From: an uncultured Clostridia bacterium
GTDB lineage: Bacteria; Bacillota; Clostridia; Oscillospirales; Acutalibacteraceae
Assembly (NCBI GenBank): GCA_947623765.1
Contig: CANQIG010000004.1
Location: 1 to 23,794 of the forward strand
Reading direction: 5' to 3'
Length of the DNA: 23,794 nt
In this document: positions 7,467 through 14,714 of the stretch, piece by piece
How positions within the stretch are numbered: position 1 is the first letter of the stretch
Layout: each line of letters starts with the position of its first letter
Program-made: the position numbers and the translations under genes
The notes under the pieces: generated by a model
Seen by the model: the letters and a program-made list of their open reading frames with translations, nothing else
The model's database searches: none
Told to the model about the DNA's origin: nothing

Positions 7467-9971
7467 TCAAAGCAAGTTCAGTCCTTCCATCTCGACCTCT
7501 TCGGGATCGATGCCGGAAACGGCGACGGTCTCGGTCTCCCCCGGCTCCAGCCAGAGGAAGTTGTCGCCATAGACCGCGACGCTATCCTTCGGTGCGGTCA
7601 GCATGACGCCCACCGCGGGGACTTTGCCCACGTTTTCGAGCGTGACGGAGTCCCCGGAGGAGGTCAGCCGCACACCTGCGCGGGGCAGGCGGAAGAGGCA
7701 CCCGCGCTCCTGCTCCATATTGCTGAAGTAGAAATTGCGGGCAATTCGTTTTCCGTCCACCGTCAGATCGCACACGATGAGCAGCGGCGTGTTCTCCGTC
7801 TCTTCGGGAGAAAGCTCGAAGCGCCCGAGCAGCGTGCTCTCGCCGCGCGCCGCGCGTGTCTCGAAGGAGCGGCTTTGGATCTCCCTCAGATCCGCCCCGT
7901 AGGCGCGGACCGTGACCTTCCAGCTGGAATCCGGCAGGCTATCCGTCTCGTCCAACAGGTAGACCGGAAGACGTACCGGCGTTCCCTGGAAGCCGAGCCG
8001 GTCGAAAAGCACCACGGCGCACTGCGGCGCGAAGCTGTCTTGGAACACATAGTAGGAGAGCTTCGGGAATCCGTAATAGTCGACGCAGGACCACGAGATC
8101 GCCGGTGAATTGTCGTTCATCTTATAGTATACGACGCCGGAACACTGGGGATTGCGTGCGCGCGACCGGTCGATCACCCGGCGCACGCCCAGCGCCTGCG
8201 CAAACTGGCTGGAGATGCGCAGTTCCTCCCACTTGTAATTCTTCGGAAGAAAATAGTGGGCGGATTCCATGATATGCACGAGATCCGATTGATAGCGGAA
8301 CGTCGGCGTGTGCATGAGGAAGTCGTCGTTCTGATCCAGTGGGAAGATCTCCCGGCTCTCCTTGGGCATATAGCGCAGGAACGTCTCTCTCGAGGGCATA
8401 CTCGCGAAGCCGAACTCGCCCCAGAAAGGCGCCTCGGCGGTGAGATGATGGTCGATGTGCCGGAACCCCCACCAGGAGCCGTAATCGTGGAGGCTGCCGC
8501 CGTATGGCTCCCCGCGGTGGAAGGGCCGCGTGCCGTCGAGCTCGACGGAGAGCCTGCCCATCATGTCGATCATCTCGCCGAATGGTTCGTCGGATTCATT
8601 CCCCGCGCCGTACATCGCGAGCGCCGGATAGCTGCGGATGCGGCAGGTGTTCCGCCGAATCGTTTCCTCCATCACATCCATCGGCTGTGTCAAGTGGCTG
8701 TTCCATGCCGTCGGCCATTCCTGCATCACGAGCAGGCCGTACTCCGAGCAGAGCTCGTAGAACGTATCGGTCTCGGGCATCCCGGACCCCCACGCGCGCA
8801 GAAGCGTCATGTGCTGGCGCTTCGCCATGGAAAGATAGCGTGTGTACCGCGCGGGAGAAAGGTCCAGCATCGCGTCGACCGTGCACCAGTTCGTCCCCTT
8901 GATGAAGATTTTCCTGCCGTTCACGACGAACGCCCAATTATAGGTCTCCTCGTCCGGCCCTCCGGGCAGCGGATCCATCCGGAGCGTGCGGATCCCGAGG
9001 AGGCAGCGCTGCACCGAGGCCGTGCCCTCCATCGCTGCCGAGACCGTCACATCATACAGATTCTGCTCGCCCCAGCCGTTCGGCCACCAGAGCCGGTGTT
9101 CGGGGACGTTGAAATCGTAGCGGATCGACTGCGTGCCGGCCGAGACGGGGCGCTTCTCCGAAAACACCCAACGCTTCCCGGTAAAGCTGCGGGGCGCGAC
9201 CTCGACGCAGATCTCCGCCTCGCCCGCGCTCGACGCGGTGAGCTCGGCCACAAGGCCGACGGCGCCGCTTTCGTGGTCCTTCGTGAAAACGAACGGCCGC
9301 GCGAGCTCCGCTTTCGGCACGCTCCAAAGCGTCACCGGCTGCCAAATGCCGAGCGTCGGCATATTGAAATAGTGCCAGCCATAGACGTTATTGAACACCA
9401 CGGTGTCGGTCCAAGCATCGTTGTTGTCCGGGATGACGCCCTCGCGCCGCCGAAAGCCGATTGGCTCCAGTTTCACGACGAGCTCGTTTTCCATACTGAG
9501 CAGCCCAGTGACGTCCGCGTCCGGCCCGCCGAACATCCCCTGATGCTTGCAGATCTCCGTGCCGTTCAGCCAGACGGTGCAGCGGTCCGCCACGCCGGAG
9601 AAGGAAAGGCGGTACGTCTCCCCCGCTTTCGGCGAGAAGGAGAACGTCCTGCGGAGCCACCATGTGCGAAAGGAATGCTCTCGCGCGATCACCTGGTTCT
9701 GCCCCACCACCGGGTCCGGGATCTTCCCGGCCTTCCAAAGGGCCATGTGTACGGTGCAGGGGATCTCTCCGGGAAAGGCGTTTTCCCAGTCGTCCACCGC
9801 GGGCTCCTGCTCCTGTTCGAGGAAGGACCAGGTCCCGTTCAGGGAAAGCGCGACCGCCGCAGGCGGTTCCGCCGCGCCCTCTCTGAGGCGGACCGGGTGC
9901 TCCGGCAGTTCGGTCGGCGCGGGGCCCGGCGCAAAACTCCGGCGCTCCAGTTCGTCCAATGATATTTTCAT
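7467..9971 (-). CDS. Glycoside hydrolase family 2, beta-mannosidase-like
   Basis: An 834-residue cytoplasmic protein (no signal peptide), the size of beta-mannosidase-type GH2 enzymes. The order is an N-terminal jelly-roll sugar-binding domain (LNGTWSF near 45, CTVWLNGTEICKHQGMFGG), Ig-like domains, a TIM barrel, and C-terminal beta domains. The acid/base is Glu459 in YGAGNESDEPF; the likely nucleophile is Glu519 in FWGEFGFASMP. Barrel motifs such as LLRAWGSGMPETDTFYELC and VMQEWPTAWNSH resemble beta-mannosidase and exo-glucosaminidase relatives, but specificity is not determinable. The start is ATG 9969-9971 behind GGAGGAGCTGT. As the last gene of the transporter operon it should cleave the imported glycoside and feed the kinase, isomerase and aldolase enzymes. 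Confidence 0.9.
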   Translation of the reverse strand: MKISLDELERRSFAPGPAPTELPEHPVRLREGAAEPPAAVALSLNGTWSFLEQEQEPAVDDWENAFPGEIPCTVHMALWKAGKIPDPVVGQNQVIAREHSFRTWWLRRTFSFSPKAGETYRLSFSGVADRCTVWLNGTEICKHQGMFGGPDADVTGLLSMENELVVKLEPIGFRRREGVIPDNNDAWTDTVVFNNVYGWHYFNMPTLGIWQPVTLWSVPKAELARPFVFTKDHESGAVGLVAELTASSAGEAEICVEVAPRSFTGKRWVFSEKRPVSAGTQSIRYDFNVPEHRLWWPNGWGEQNLYDVTVSAAMEGTASVQRCLLGIRTLRMDPLPGGPDEETYNWAFVVNGRKIFIKGTNWCTVDAMLDLSPARYTRYLSMAKRQHMTLLRAWGSGMPETDTFYELCSEYGLLVMQEWPTAWNSHLTQPMDVMEETIRRNTCRIRSYPALAMYGAGNESDEPFGEMIDMMGRLSVELDGTRPFHRGEPYGGSLHDYGSWWGFRHIDHHLTAEAPFWGEFGFASMPSRETFLRYMPKESREIFPLDQNDDFLMHTPTFRYQSDLVHIMESAHYFLPKNYKWEELRISSQFAQALGVRRVIDRSRARNPQCSGVVYYKMNDNSPAISWSCVDYYGFPKLSYYVFQDSFAPQCAVVLFDRLGFQGTPVRLPVYLLDETDSLPDSSWKVTVRAYGADLREIQSRSFETRAARGESTLLGRFELSPEETENTPLLIVCDLTVDGKRIARNFYFSNMEQERGCLFRLPRAGVRLTSSGDSVTLENVGKVPAVGVMLTAPKDSVAVYGDNFLWLEPGETETVAVSGIDPEEVEMEGLNLL

Positions 9972-10015
9972 ACAGCTCCTCCGTTTCATGATCTTCGTCT
10001 TTTTGCGCGTCAGGA

Positions 10016-10050
10016 CCCGCCCCCGCCGTACACTTCCCAGCGGGGGCGGG
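10016..10050. other. Intercistronic GC hairpin between solute-binding protein and GH2 genes
   Basis: CCCGCCCCCGC (10016-10026) pairs perfectly with GCGGGGGCGGG (10040-10050) across a 13-base loop. There is no U-run. Such stems after solute-binding protein genes commonly protect the upstream mRNA from 3' exonucleases and raise binding-protein output over the downstream gene. That role is inferred here. Confidence 0.65.
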
Positions 10051-10086
10051 CTTTCCTAACTGAATATCATCCGTATCTGCTGTCGG

Positions 10087-11742
10087 TCATTCATGACCTT
10101 CCCAGAGGTATTTGCCGGTATATTCGGGGTGCTCCGCGGGTAGGTAGGAAATGTAGCTGCCGGAGAAGTCCGGGCTGCCCATCGCCTTATACTGCTCGGT
10201 ATAGTTGTCCTGGATCTGCTGGCCGCCGGATGCGAGCCAGTCCTCGACCATGGCGTTGAAGGTCTCTTCGGTCAGTTCCACTTCGCCGGTGAGCGCCTTC
10301 GCATAGAACTGGTCGATAATGGTCTCCTTCAGCTCGTCCGTCTTCGTCACGTCTTCCGCCTTCTGCGGCATGAACTCCACCGGGTCGAAGTCCGTCGCAC
10401 CGACGCTGTGGCGCTCCGACGGATAGTAGTATTCCGCCCAGTTCGCATTGATGCCGTAGACCGGATACCATTCCTCAGGCGGGAAAATGTTGCGGTAATA
10501 CACCGCCCACTGCAGATTCTCGCCCGCTTCGGTCAACACGCGGTTCCCGCCGTCGTCCAGCGTGAAATGCTCGCCCTCGATGCCGTAATTGTTGACCTCA
10601 ATGGTCTCGGGCAGCGCGAGGAAGTCCAGCATCTTCACATAGTCGGCCGGGTTCTTGGCAAGGCTCGAGAGGAAGATTGCCTGTGAAAAGAAGCGGTCCT
10701 GACTGCCGGTCGAGACCTGCCCATAGTAGCCGGTCGGATAATCCATGAAGCGGGAGTCATAGCCCTTTTCCTCGGAAGCCGGCATCAGGTTCGGCAGCTC
10801 CCAGCAGCTGTCCTGCACCAGCGTCGCCACCTGTCCGCCGAGGTAGAGCTGCGTCAGGGAGTCAAAGGTGAGGGAGAGCGTGTCCTGCGGGATCAGGCCC
10901 TCGTCATAGAGCTGCTTGCAGAACGTCAGGTAATCGTAGCCTTCCTTCTGCGTGAAGCGGTAGACGACGTTGCCGTCCCGGACTGCCCACTGGTTGTGCG
11001 TCGGGGCGACGCCGAACAGGGCGGCGATCGTGTCCCAGGAGGAATTCGACGGCGCGTCGTAGACGCCCAGCGGGATCAGATCGGTCTTTTCCTTGATGGT
11101 GCGGAGCATCTCGACAAAGGCGTCGAAGTCGGCGGGCTGCTCGGTGATGCCGATGCCGTTCAGGATGTCCTTGCGCACCACATAGAGGCTGGAGGAGCAG
11201 GGGATGCCGTCCGGCACGATCATCGCGGCGTACTGGTGGCCGTCGATCACGCCCTTGCTCTGATAGTCCTTGTAGGTCTCAAAGAAGAAGGAACCGTCCA
11301 TGTAATCGTCGAAGGGCTGGAGCACGCCCTGATTGAAAAAGCGGGACGGCGCGGTCAGATCCTTTTCAAAGACGAGGCCGGTCACTTCGCCGCCGTTGAA
11401 CATCAGGTTGAGCTTCTCTTCCGCGTTGGAGTTTGGCAGAACGACGATGTCAAATTTGAAGCCGGTCTTTTCGCTCCAATAATCAACGATGAAGTTATTG
11501 TCTTCGGTGACGCCCTCCGGGAAGTCCTGCACATTGCTCGGCATGATCAGCTGCAGCGTGGCGCCGCTCGATGTCGGCTCGGAGGTCTCTTCGGAGGTGC
11601 TTCCGGAGGTCTCCGTTGTGTTCTCCGCCTTGGAGGGATTGCTCGAGCTTCCGGAGCTCCCGGAACCGCCGCTGCATCCCACGAGGCTCACCAGAAGCGC
11701 GAGTGTCAGAAGAATGGCAGCAAGAGTCTTGAGTTTACGCAT
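10087..11742 (-). CDS. Sugar ABC transporter solute-binding lipoprotein (LplA/YtcQ type)
   Basis: A 551-residue lipoprotein. The signal peptide MRKLKTLAAILLTLALLVSL ends in the lipobox LVGC with Cys23 as lipid anchor. A Ser/Gly/Glu/Thr-rich linker of about 40 residues follows, then a family-1 extracellular binding domain (LQLIMPSNVQDFPEGVTEDN, FVEMLRTIKEKTDLIPLGVY, YDSRFMDYPTGYYGQVSTGS). The length above 500 and the adjoining permeases match the LplA/YtcQ group, whose characterised members take up plant-derived oligosaccharides such as rhamnogalacturonan fragments. The start is ATG with AAAGGAACG upstream. No ATPase gene is present, so a shared MsmX-like ATPase elsewhere is expected. Confidence 0.93.
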   Translation of the reverse strand: MRKLKTLAAILLTLALLVSLVGCSGGSGSSGSSSNPSKAENTTETSGSTSEETSEPTSSGATLQLIMPSNVQDFPEGVTEDNNFIVDYWSEKTGFKFDIVVLPNSNAEEKLNLMFNGGEVTGLVFEKDLTAPSRFFNQGVLQPFDDYMDGSFFFETYKDYQSKGVIDGHQYAAMIVPDGIPCSSSLYVVRKDILNGIGITEQPADFDAFVEMLRTIKEKTDLIPLGVYDAPSNSSWDTIAALFGVAPTHNQWAVRDGNVVYRFTQKEGYDYLTFCKQLYDEGLIPQDTLSLTFDSLTQLYLGGQVATLVQDSCWELPNLMPASEEKGYDSRFMDYPTGYYGQVSTGSQDRFFSQAIFLSSLAKNPADYVKMLDFLALPETIEVNNYGIEGEHFTLDDGGNRVLTEAGENLQWAVYYRNIFPPEEWYPVYGINANWAEYYYPSERHSVGATDFDPVEFMPQKAEDVTKTDELKETIIDQFYAKALTGEVELTEETFNAMVEDWLASGGQQIQDNYTEQYKAMGSPDFSGSYISYLPAEHPEYTGKYLWEGHE

Positions 11743-11799
11743 TTTGATCGTTCCTTTCTGTGTAGAATAGTGGAAAATGTGTATCCGATCCTTTGCGGA

Positions 11800-12693
11800 T
11801 CATCCCTTCACGCCGCCGAGGGTAACGCCCTTGACGAAGTATTTCTGCAGGAAGGGATAGACCACAATGATAGGCACGATGGAGAAGATGACCGCGGCAG
11901 ACTGCACCGCCTGTGTCGGCGGGGGCGAGGTCAGGGAATGGAACAGCGTGTCCAGACCCTGCTGGATAATGTCGCGGATGATGACCGGCAGCGGGAACAG
12001 GTTCCGGTCATTGATGTACATCACCGCGTCGAACCAGCCGTTCCAGCGGGAGACCGCGTAGAAGAGGAGCAGCGCCGCGAGCGTCGGCTTGCACAGCGGG
12101 ACCATGATCCTCAGGAGGATCGTGAACTGCCCCGCGCCGTCGAGGAGCGCAGATTCTTCCATCTCATTCGGGATCCCCAAAAATCCGTTCACGAGCACGA
12201 TCACGTTGAACTGGCTGATGACCTGCGGGATGATGAGCGCCCAGAAGGAATTCAGGATCCCGAGCTGCTTCACGACCAGGTAGGTCGGGACGATGCCGCC
12301 GTTGAAGAGCATCGTGAAGACAACGTAGAACATCAGCGCGCGCCGCTTCGGCAGATAGGTCCGCGAGAGCGGATAAGCCAGCATACAGGTGAGGACGATC
12401 GCACAGATCGTGAAAACGATGGTCGATGTGACCGAAATGAACATCGCCCTCGTAAACTGATGCGTGTCCAGAATGAACTTCAGGTGCTTCGTGGTAAAGC
12501 CCTTCGGGAGCAGGATCACCTCGCCGGAAGCGACGTAGGTGTCGCCGCTGAACGCTTCCGAGACCACGCGGATGAACGGCAGCAAGCAGATGACCGCGAA
12601 GAAGACGACGATGAGGGCGGCGAGGATCCGGAAGATCTTGGTCTCCGTGCCGGTCTTGATCCGGTTGCTCACTTTCTTTGTCTTCGTCACCAC
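11800..12693 (-). CDS. Carbohydrate ABC transporter permease (LplC/YtcP type)
   Basis: A 297-residue inner-membrane permease with six predicted membrane spans, the first near residues 24-44 (ILAALIVVFFAVICLLPFIR). The EAA-like cytoplasmic loop that contacts the ATPase is EESALLDGAGQFTILLRIMV at about 190-210. The C-terminus ends LQKYFVKGVTLGGVKG, typical of the CUT1 MalG-like group. The start is GTG at 12691-12693, nine bases after TAGGAGG. It overlaps the upstream permease stop by 7 bases, so the two permeases are coupled as a heterodimer. Confidence 0.93.
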   Translation of the reverse strand: MVTKTKKVSNRIKTGTETKIFRILAALIVVFFAVICLLPFIRVVSEAFSGDTYVASGEVILLPKGFTTKHLKFILDTHQFTRAMFISVTSTIVFTICAIVLTCMLAYPLSRTYLPKRRALMFYVVFTMLFNGGIVPTYLVVKQLGILNSFWALIIPQVISQFNVIVLVNGFLGIPNEMEESALLDGAGQFTILLRIMVPLCKPTLAALLLFYAVSRWNGWFDAVMYINDRNLFPLPVIIRDIIQQGLDTLFHSLTSPPPTQAVQSAAVIFSIVPIIVVYPFLQKYFVKGVTLGGVKG

Positions 12694-13625
12694 AGTCCGT
12701 CACCTCCTAATTTCTGGGAGAGCCAGTTCGTCGTCGTCACAAGGATAAAGCCGATCACCGACTGGAAGAGGCCCACCGTCGCGCCGTAGCTGATGTCCAT
12801 GTTCGTGATGCCCTTGGTGTAGACGTAGGTGGGGATGATCTCCGCGACCTCGTAGACGGCGGTGTTTTTCGTCATGAAGACCTGTTCAAAGGAACCGGAA
12901 ACGATGCTCCCGAAACTGAGGATCAGCATGATCATGATCGTGCTCCGGATGCCCGGCAGCGAGATGTGCCAGACCTGTTTCCATTTTCCCGCGCCGTCGA
13001 TGGCGGCCGCCTCGTAAAGCTCCGGGTTGATCGCGGTGAGCGCTGCGATGTAGATGATCGATCCCCATCCCGCCTCCTTCCAGATCTCCGTCACCGTGAG
13101 GAGCATCTTGTAGATGGATTTGTCTGTCAGGAACGCCACGGGCGTGCCGCCCATCGCGCGGATCGCCATATTGACGAGACCGGTGTTCAGATTGAGCAGG
13201 CTGGAAAGCATACTCGCAACGATGACCCACGAGAAGAAGTGCGGCAGATAGACGACGGTCTGGCAGACCTTCTTCCACGGCGACGGCCGGAACTCGTTGA
13301 AACAGAGCGCGAGGATGATCGGCATCGGGAACGTGAGAACGATCTTCATCAGGTTGAGCGTGATGGTGTTGCGCAGGACCATCGGAAACATCCGGTCCGT
13401 CATCAGCTCGATGAAATTCTGCAGCCCGACGAAATCGCTGCCAAGGATCCCTTTCCCCACGCGGAAATCCTGAAACGCAACAACGAGGAACAGGATCGGG
13501 ATGTAGCTCATCACGAAGAAGAAGAGCAGCCCGGGCCCCGCCATCATATAGAGCGACAGGTGCCGCCGGAAGTTTCCCATCTTCTTCGGTCCGGCTGTTT
13601 TGGTGCCTGAACGGGAACGCTTCAT
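12687..13625 (-). CDS. Carbohydrate ABC transporter permease (LplB type)
   Basis: A 312-residue permease. A basic N-terminus (MKRSRSGTKTAGPKK) precedes the first span (LYMMAGPGLLFFFVMSYIPI), and five further spans follow. The EAA loop EAAAIDGAGKWKQVWHISLP lies at about residues 205-225. I chose ATG 13623-13625 because AAAGGAGGT stands six bases upstream; the frame extends to 13700 but runs into the end of the aldolase gene. It forms the translocation pore with the second permease, and the binding protein gene follows. The order aldolase, permease, permease, binding protein, GH2 reads as one transcript. Confidence 0.93.
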   Translation of the reverse strand: MKRSRSGTKTAGPKKMGNFRRHLSLYMMAGPGLLFFFVMSYIPILFLVVAFQDFRVGKGILGSDFVGLQNFIELMTDRMFPMVLRNTITLNLMKIVLTFPMPIILALCFNEFRPSPWKKVCQTVVYLPHFFSWVIVASMLSSLLNLNTGLVNMAIRAMGGTPVAFLTDKSIYKMLLTVTEIWKEAGWGSIIYIAALTAINPELYEAAAIDGAGKWKQVWHISLPGIRSTIMIMLILSFGSIVSGSFEQVFMTKNTAVYEVAEIIPTYVYTKGITNMDISYGATVGLFQSVIGFILVTTTNWLSQKLGGDGLW

Positions 13626-13651
13626 AATGAACCTCCTTTCTGCCTGCACAG

Positions 13652-14389
13652 TCAGGCTGTCACTGCGGACGTCACGGACTCCTGCACCGGCAGCGGACAC
13701 CCCGCCCGCCGGTAGGCGTCCTCAAAAATGCTCACGGCCGTGCGCACCCCCACGCCGAAGCGGTCGCATCCCGCCGCCCAGAGAGAGAGCAGGATATCAA
13801 GATTCTGCACGCCCCCGGCCGATTTGATCTTCGCTGCGCTGCCGATCGTGCTGCGGATCAGCCGAACGGTCTCCGCCGTCGTGGGCTTCGGCCCCCAGCC
13901 GGTCCCGGTCTTGATAAACGCGGCGCCGGCCTCCACCGCGAGCAGGCTCCCGCGGCGGATCTCCTCGTCGGTCAGGTAGCAGATCTCCAAAATCGTCTTG
14001 ACGGGAACGCCCTGGGCCGCCTCCACCACCGCGCGGATGTCGTCGCGCACATAACCGAAATTCCCGGATTTGAGCGCGCTGACATTGATGACCATGTCCA
14101 GCTCCCGGCAGCCCATCGCGACGAGCTCCCGGGCGGAGCGTATCTTTGCAGCAGTCGTCTCCGCCCCTGCCGGAAAGCTGACCACCCCCGTGACGACTGT
14201 GTCCGGAACATCTTTCAGCTGCTCGACCACATACTTCGTCGCGAAGGGCATCGGGCTCGCACAGATACAGTGATAGGCTTTGACGACCCAGATCATCTGG
14301 TCGACTTCCCGGAACGTGTTGTCCGTGCGGACGGTGCTCACATCCACGACCCTGCCGATCCTTGCGAGATCCAAAGGTCTTCGATCCAT
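13652..14389 (-). CDS. DeoC-family class I aldolase (deoxyribose-phosphate aldolase-like)
   Basis: A 245-residue TIM-barrel aldolase. The Schiff-base lysine is Lys160 in AGAAFIKTGTGWGP; the other two catalytic residues of DeoC match Asp98 (ELDMVIN) and Lys189 (KIKSAGGV). Classical DeoC cleaves 2-deoxyribose-5-phosphate into glyceraldehyde-3-phosphate and acetaldehyde. The N-terminal part (DLARIGRVVDVSTVRTDNTF) differs from textbook DeoC (usually IDHT...L near the start), which hints at another substrate. The start is ATG 14387-14389 after GGGGTGATG. It is first in the operon with transporter and GH2 genes, divergent from an FGGY kinase. I infer that it cleaves the phosphorylated ketose of this pathway. 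A plain nucleoside-salvage role is less likely because no nucleoside genes are present. Confidence 0.9.
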   Translation of the reverse strand: MDRRPLDLARIGRVVDVSTVRTDNTFREVDQMIWVVKAYHCICASPMPFATKYVVEQLKDVPDTVVTGVVSFPAGAETTAAKIRSARELVAMGCRELDMVINVSALKSGNFGYVRDDIRAVVEAAQGVPVKTILEICYLTDEEIRRGSLLAVEAGAAFIKTGTGWGPKPTTAETVRLIRSTIGSAAKIKSAGGVQNLDILLSLWAAGCDRFGVGVRTAVSIFEDAYRRAGCPLPVQESVTSAVTA

Positions 14390-14400
14390 ATCATCACCCC

Positions 14401-14444
14401 AAAAAAGATTCCCCGGCACACCGGGTCTGCGGGACAGCCCGCAG
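14401..14444. other. Leader hairpins of the leftward operon (possible attenuator)
   Basis: Two stems lie in the about 105-base leader of the aldolase operon. The first is CTGCGGG with CCCGCAG, loop of four (14427-14444); the second is CCCGG with CCGGG, loop of four (14412-14425). On the minus strand the second stem is followed by GAATCTTTTTT, terminator-like, just before the GGGGTGATG binding site. On the plus strand the first stem is followed by CTTTTT and would terminate antisense transcripts. Confidence 0.5.
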
Positions 14445-14501
14445 CTTTTTCATAATTATCTTTTCAATTCGTTTTGCATTCATTATTATCTTGTTGCCAA
14501 C

Positions 14502-14531
14502 AGTATACCGCATCTTTACTGAACCTGTCAA
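14502..14531 (-). promoter_or_regulatory. Promoter of the leftward aldolase/transporter/GH2 operon
   Basis: On the minus strand TTGACA (14526-14531), an 18-base spacer and TATACT (14502-14507). A small inverted repeat, TGTTG-C-CAACA (14492-14502), sits at the expected transcription start and could be an operator. Confidence 0.75.
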
Positions 14532-14615
14532 CGCGCAAAATAAACAAACATGGGCAATATTTTGTTCTATATTGGAGAATAACTGTACAAATAACGCAAA
14601 AATCGAAAAAAGCAG

Positions 14616-14648
14616 TTGACACCAAAAGAGGACATCCATTATAATGGA
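14616..14648 (+). promoter_or_regulatory. Promoter of the rightward kinase operon with palindromic operator candidate
   Basis: TTGACA (14616-14621), an 18-base spacer and TATAAT (14640-14645). The perfect 14-bp palindrome TCCATTATAATGGA (14635-14648) covers the -10 box, and GGACAT recurs on both sides of it. Binding of a dimeric repressor here would block RNA polymerase. The obvious candidate is the GntR-UTRA protein of the same operon. Confidence 0.75.
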
Positions 14649-14714
14649 CATAAATAGAAGCGCCGATTTCGGCCTTTTCATTATTATGATTTTATACAAG
14701 GAGGTCAGTCGTTC

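Larger units (their letters stand above)
14449..14687. repeat. Three copies of the 11-mer TTCATTATTAT in the divergent control region
   Basis: TTCATAATTAT lies at 14449-14459, TTCATTATTAT at 14479-14489 and TTCATTATTAT again at 14677-14687. The first two are 30 bp apart (about three helical turns) and continue as CT. The outer copies lie downstream of both divergent promoters, a layout suited to a looping repressor such as the GntR protein encoded at 17871. The AT-rich content means chance repeats are possible. Confidence 0.45.

Noticed and set aside
8256..9962. 568-codon plus-strand open frame opposite the GH2 gene
   Set aside because: It is a mirror frame of a GC-biased gene; the peptide is His/Arg/Pro-rich with no family signature.
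10996..12789. 597-codon plus-strand open frame opposite transporter genes
   Set aside because: Highly charged, Glu/Asp/Arg/His-rich text running across two real genes and their spacer, with no ribosome binding site.
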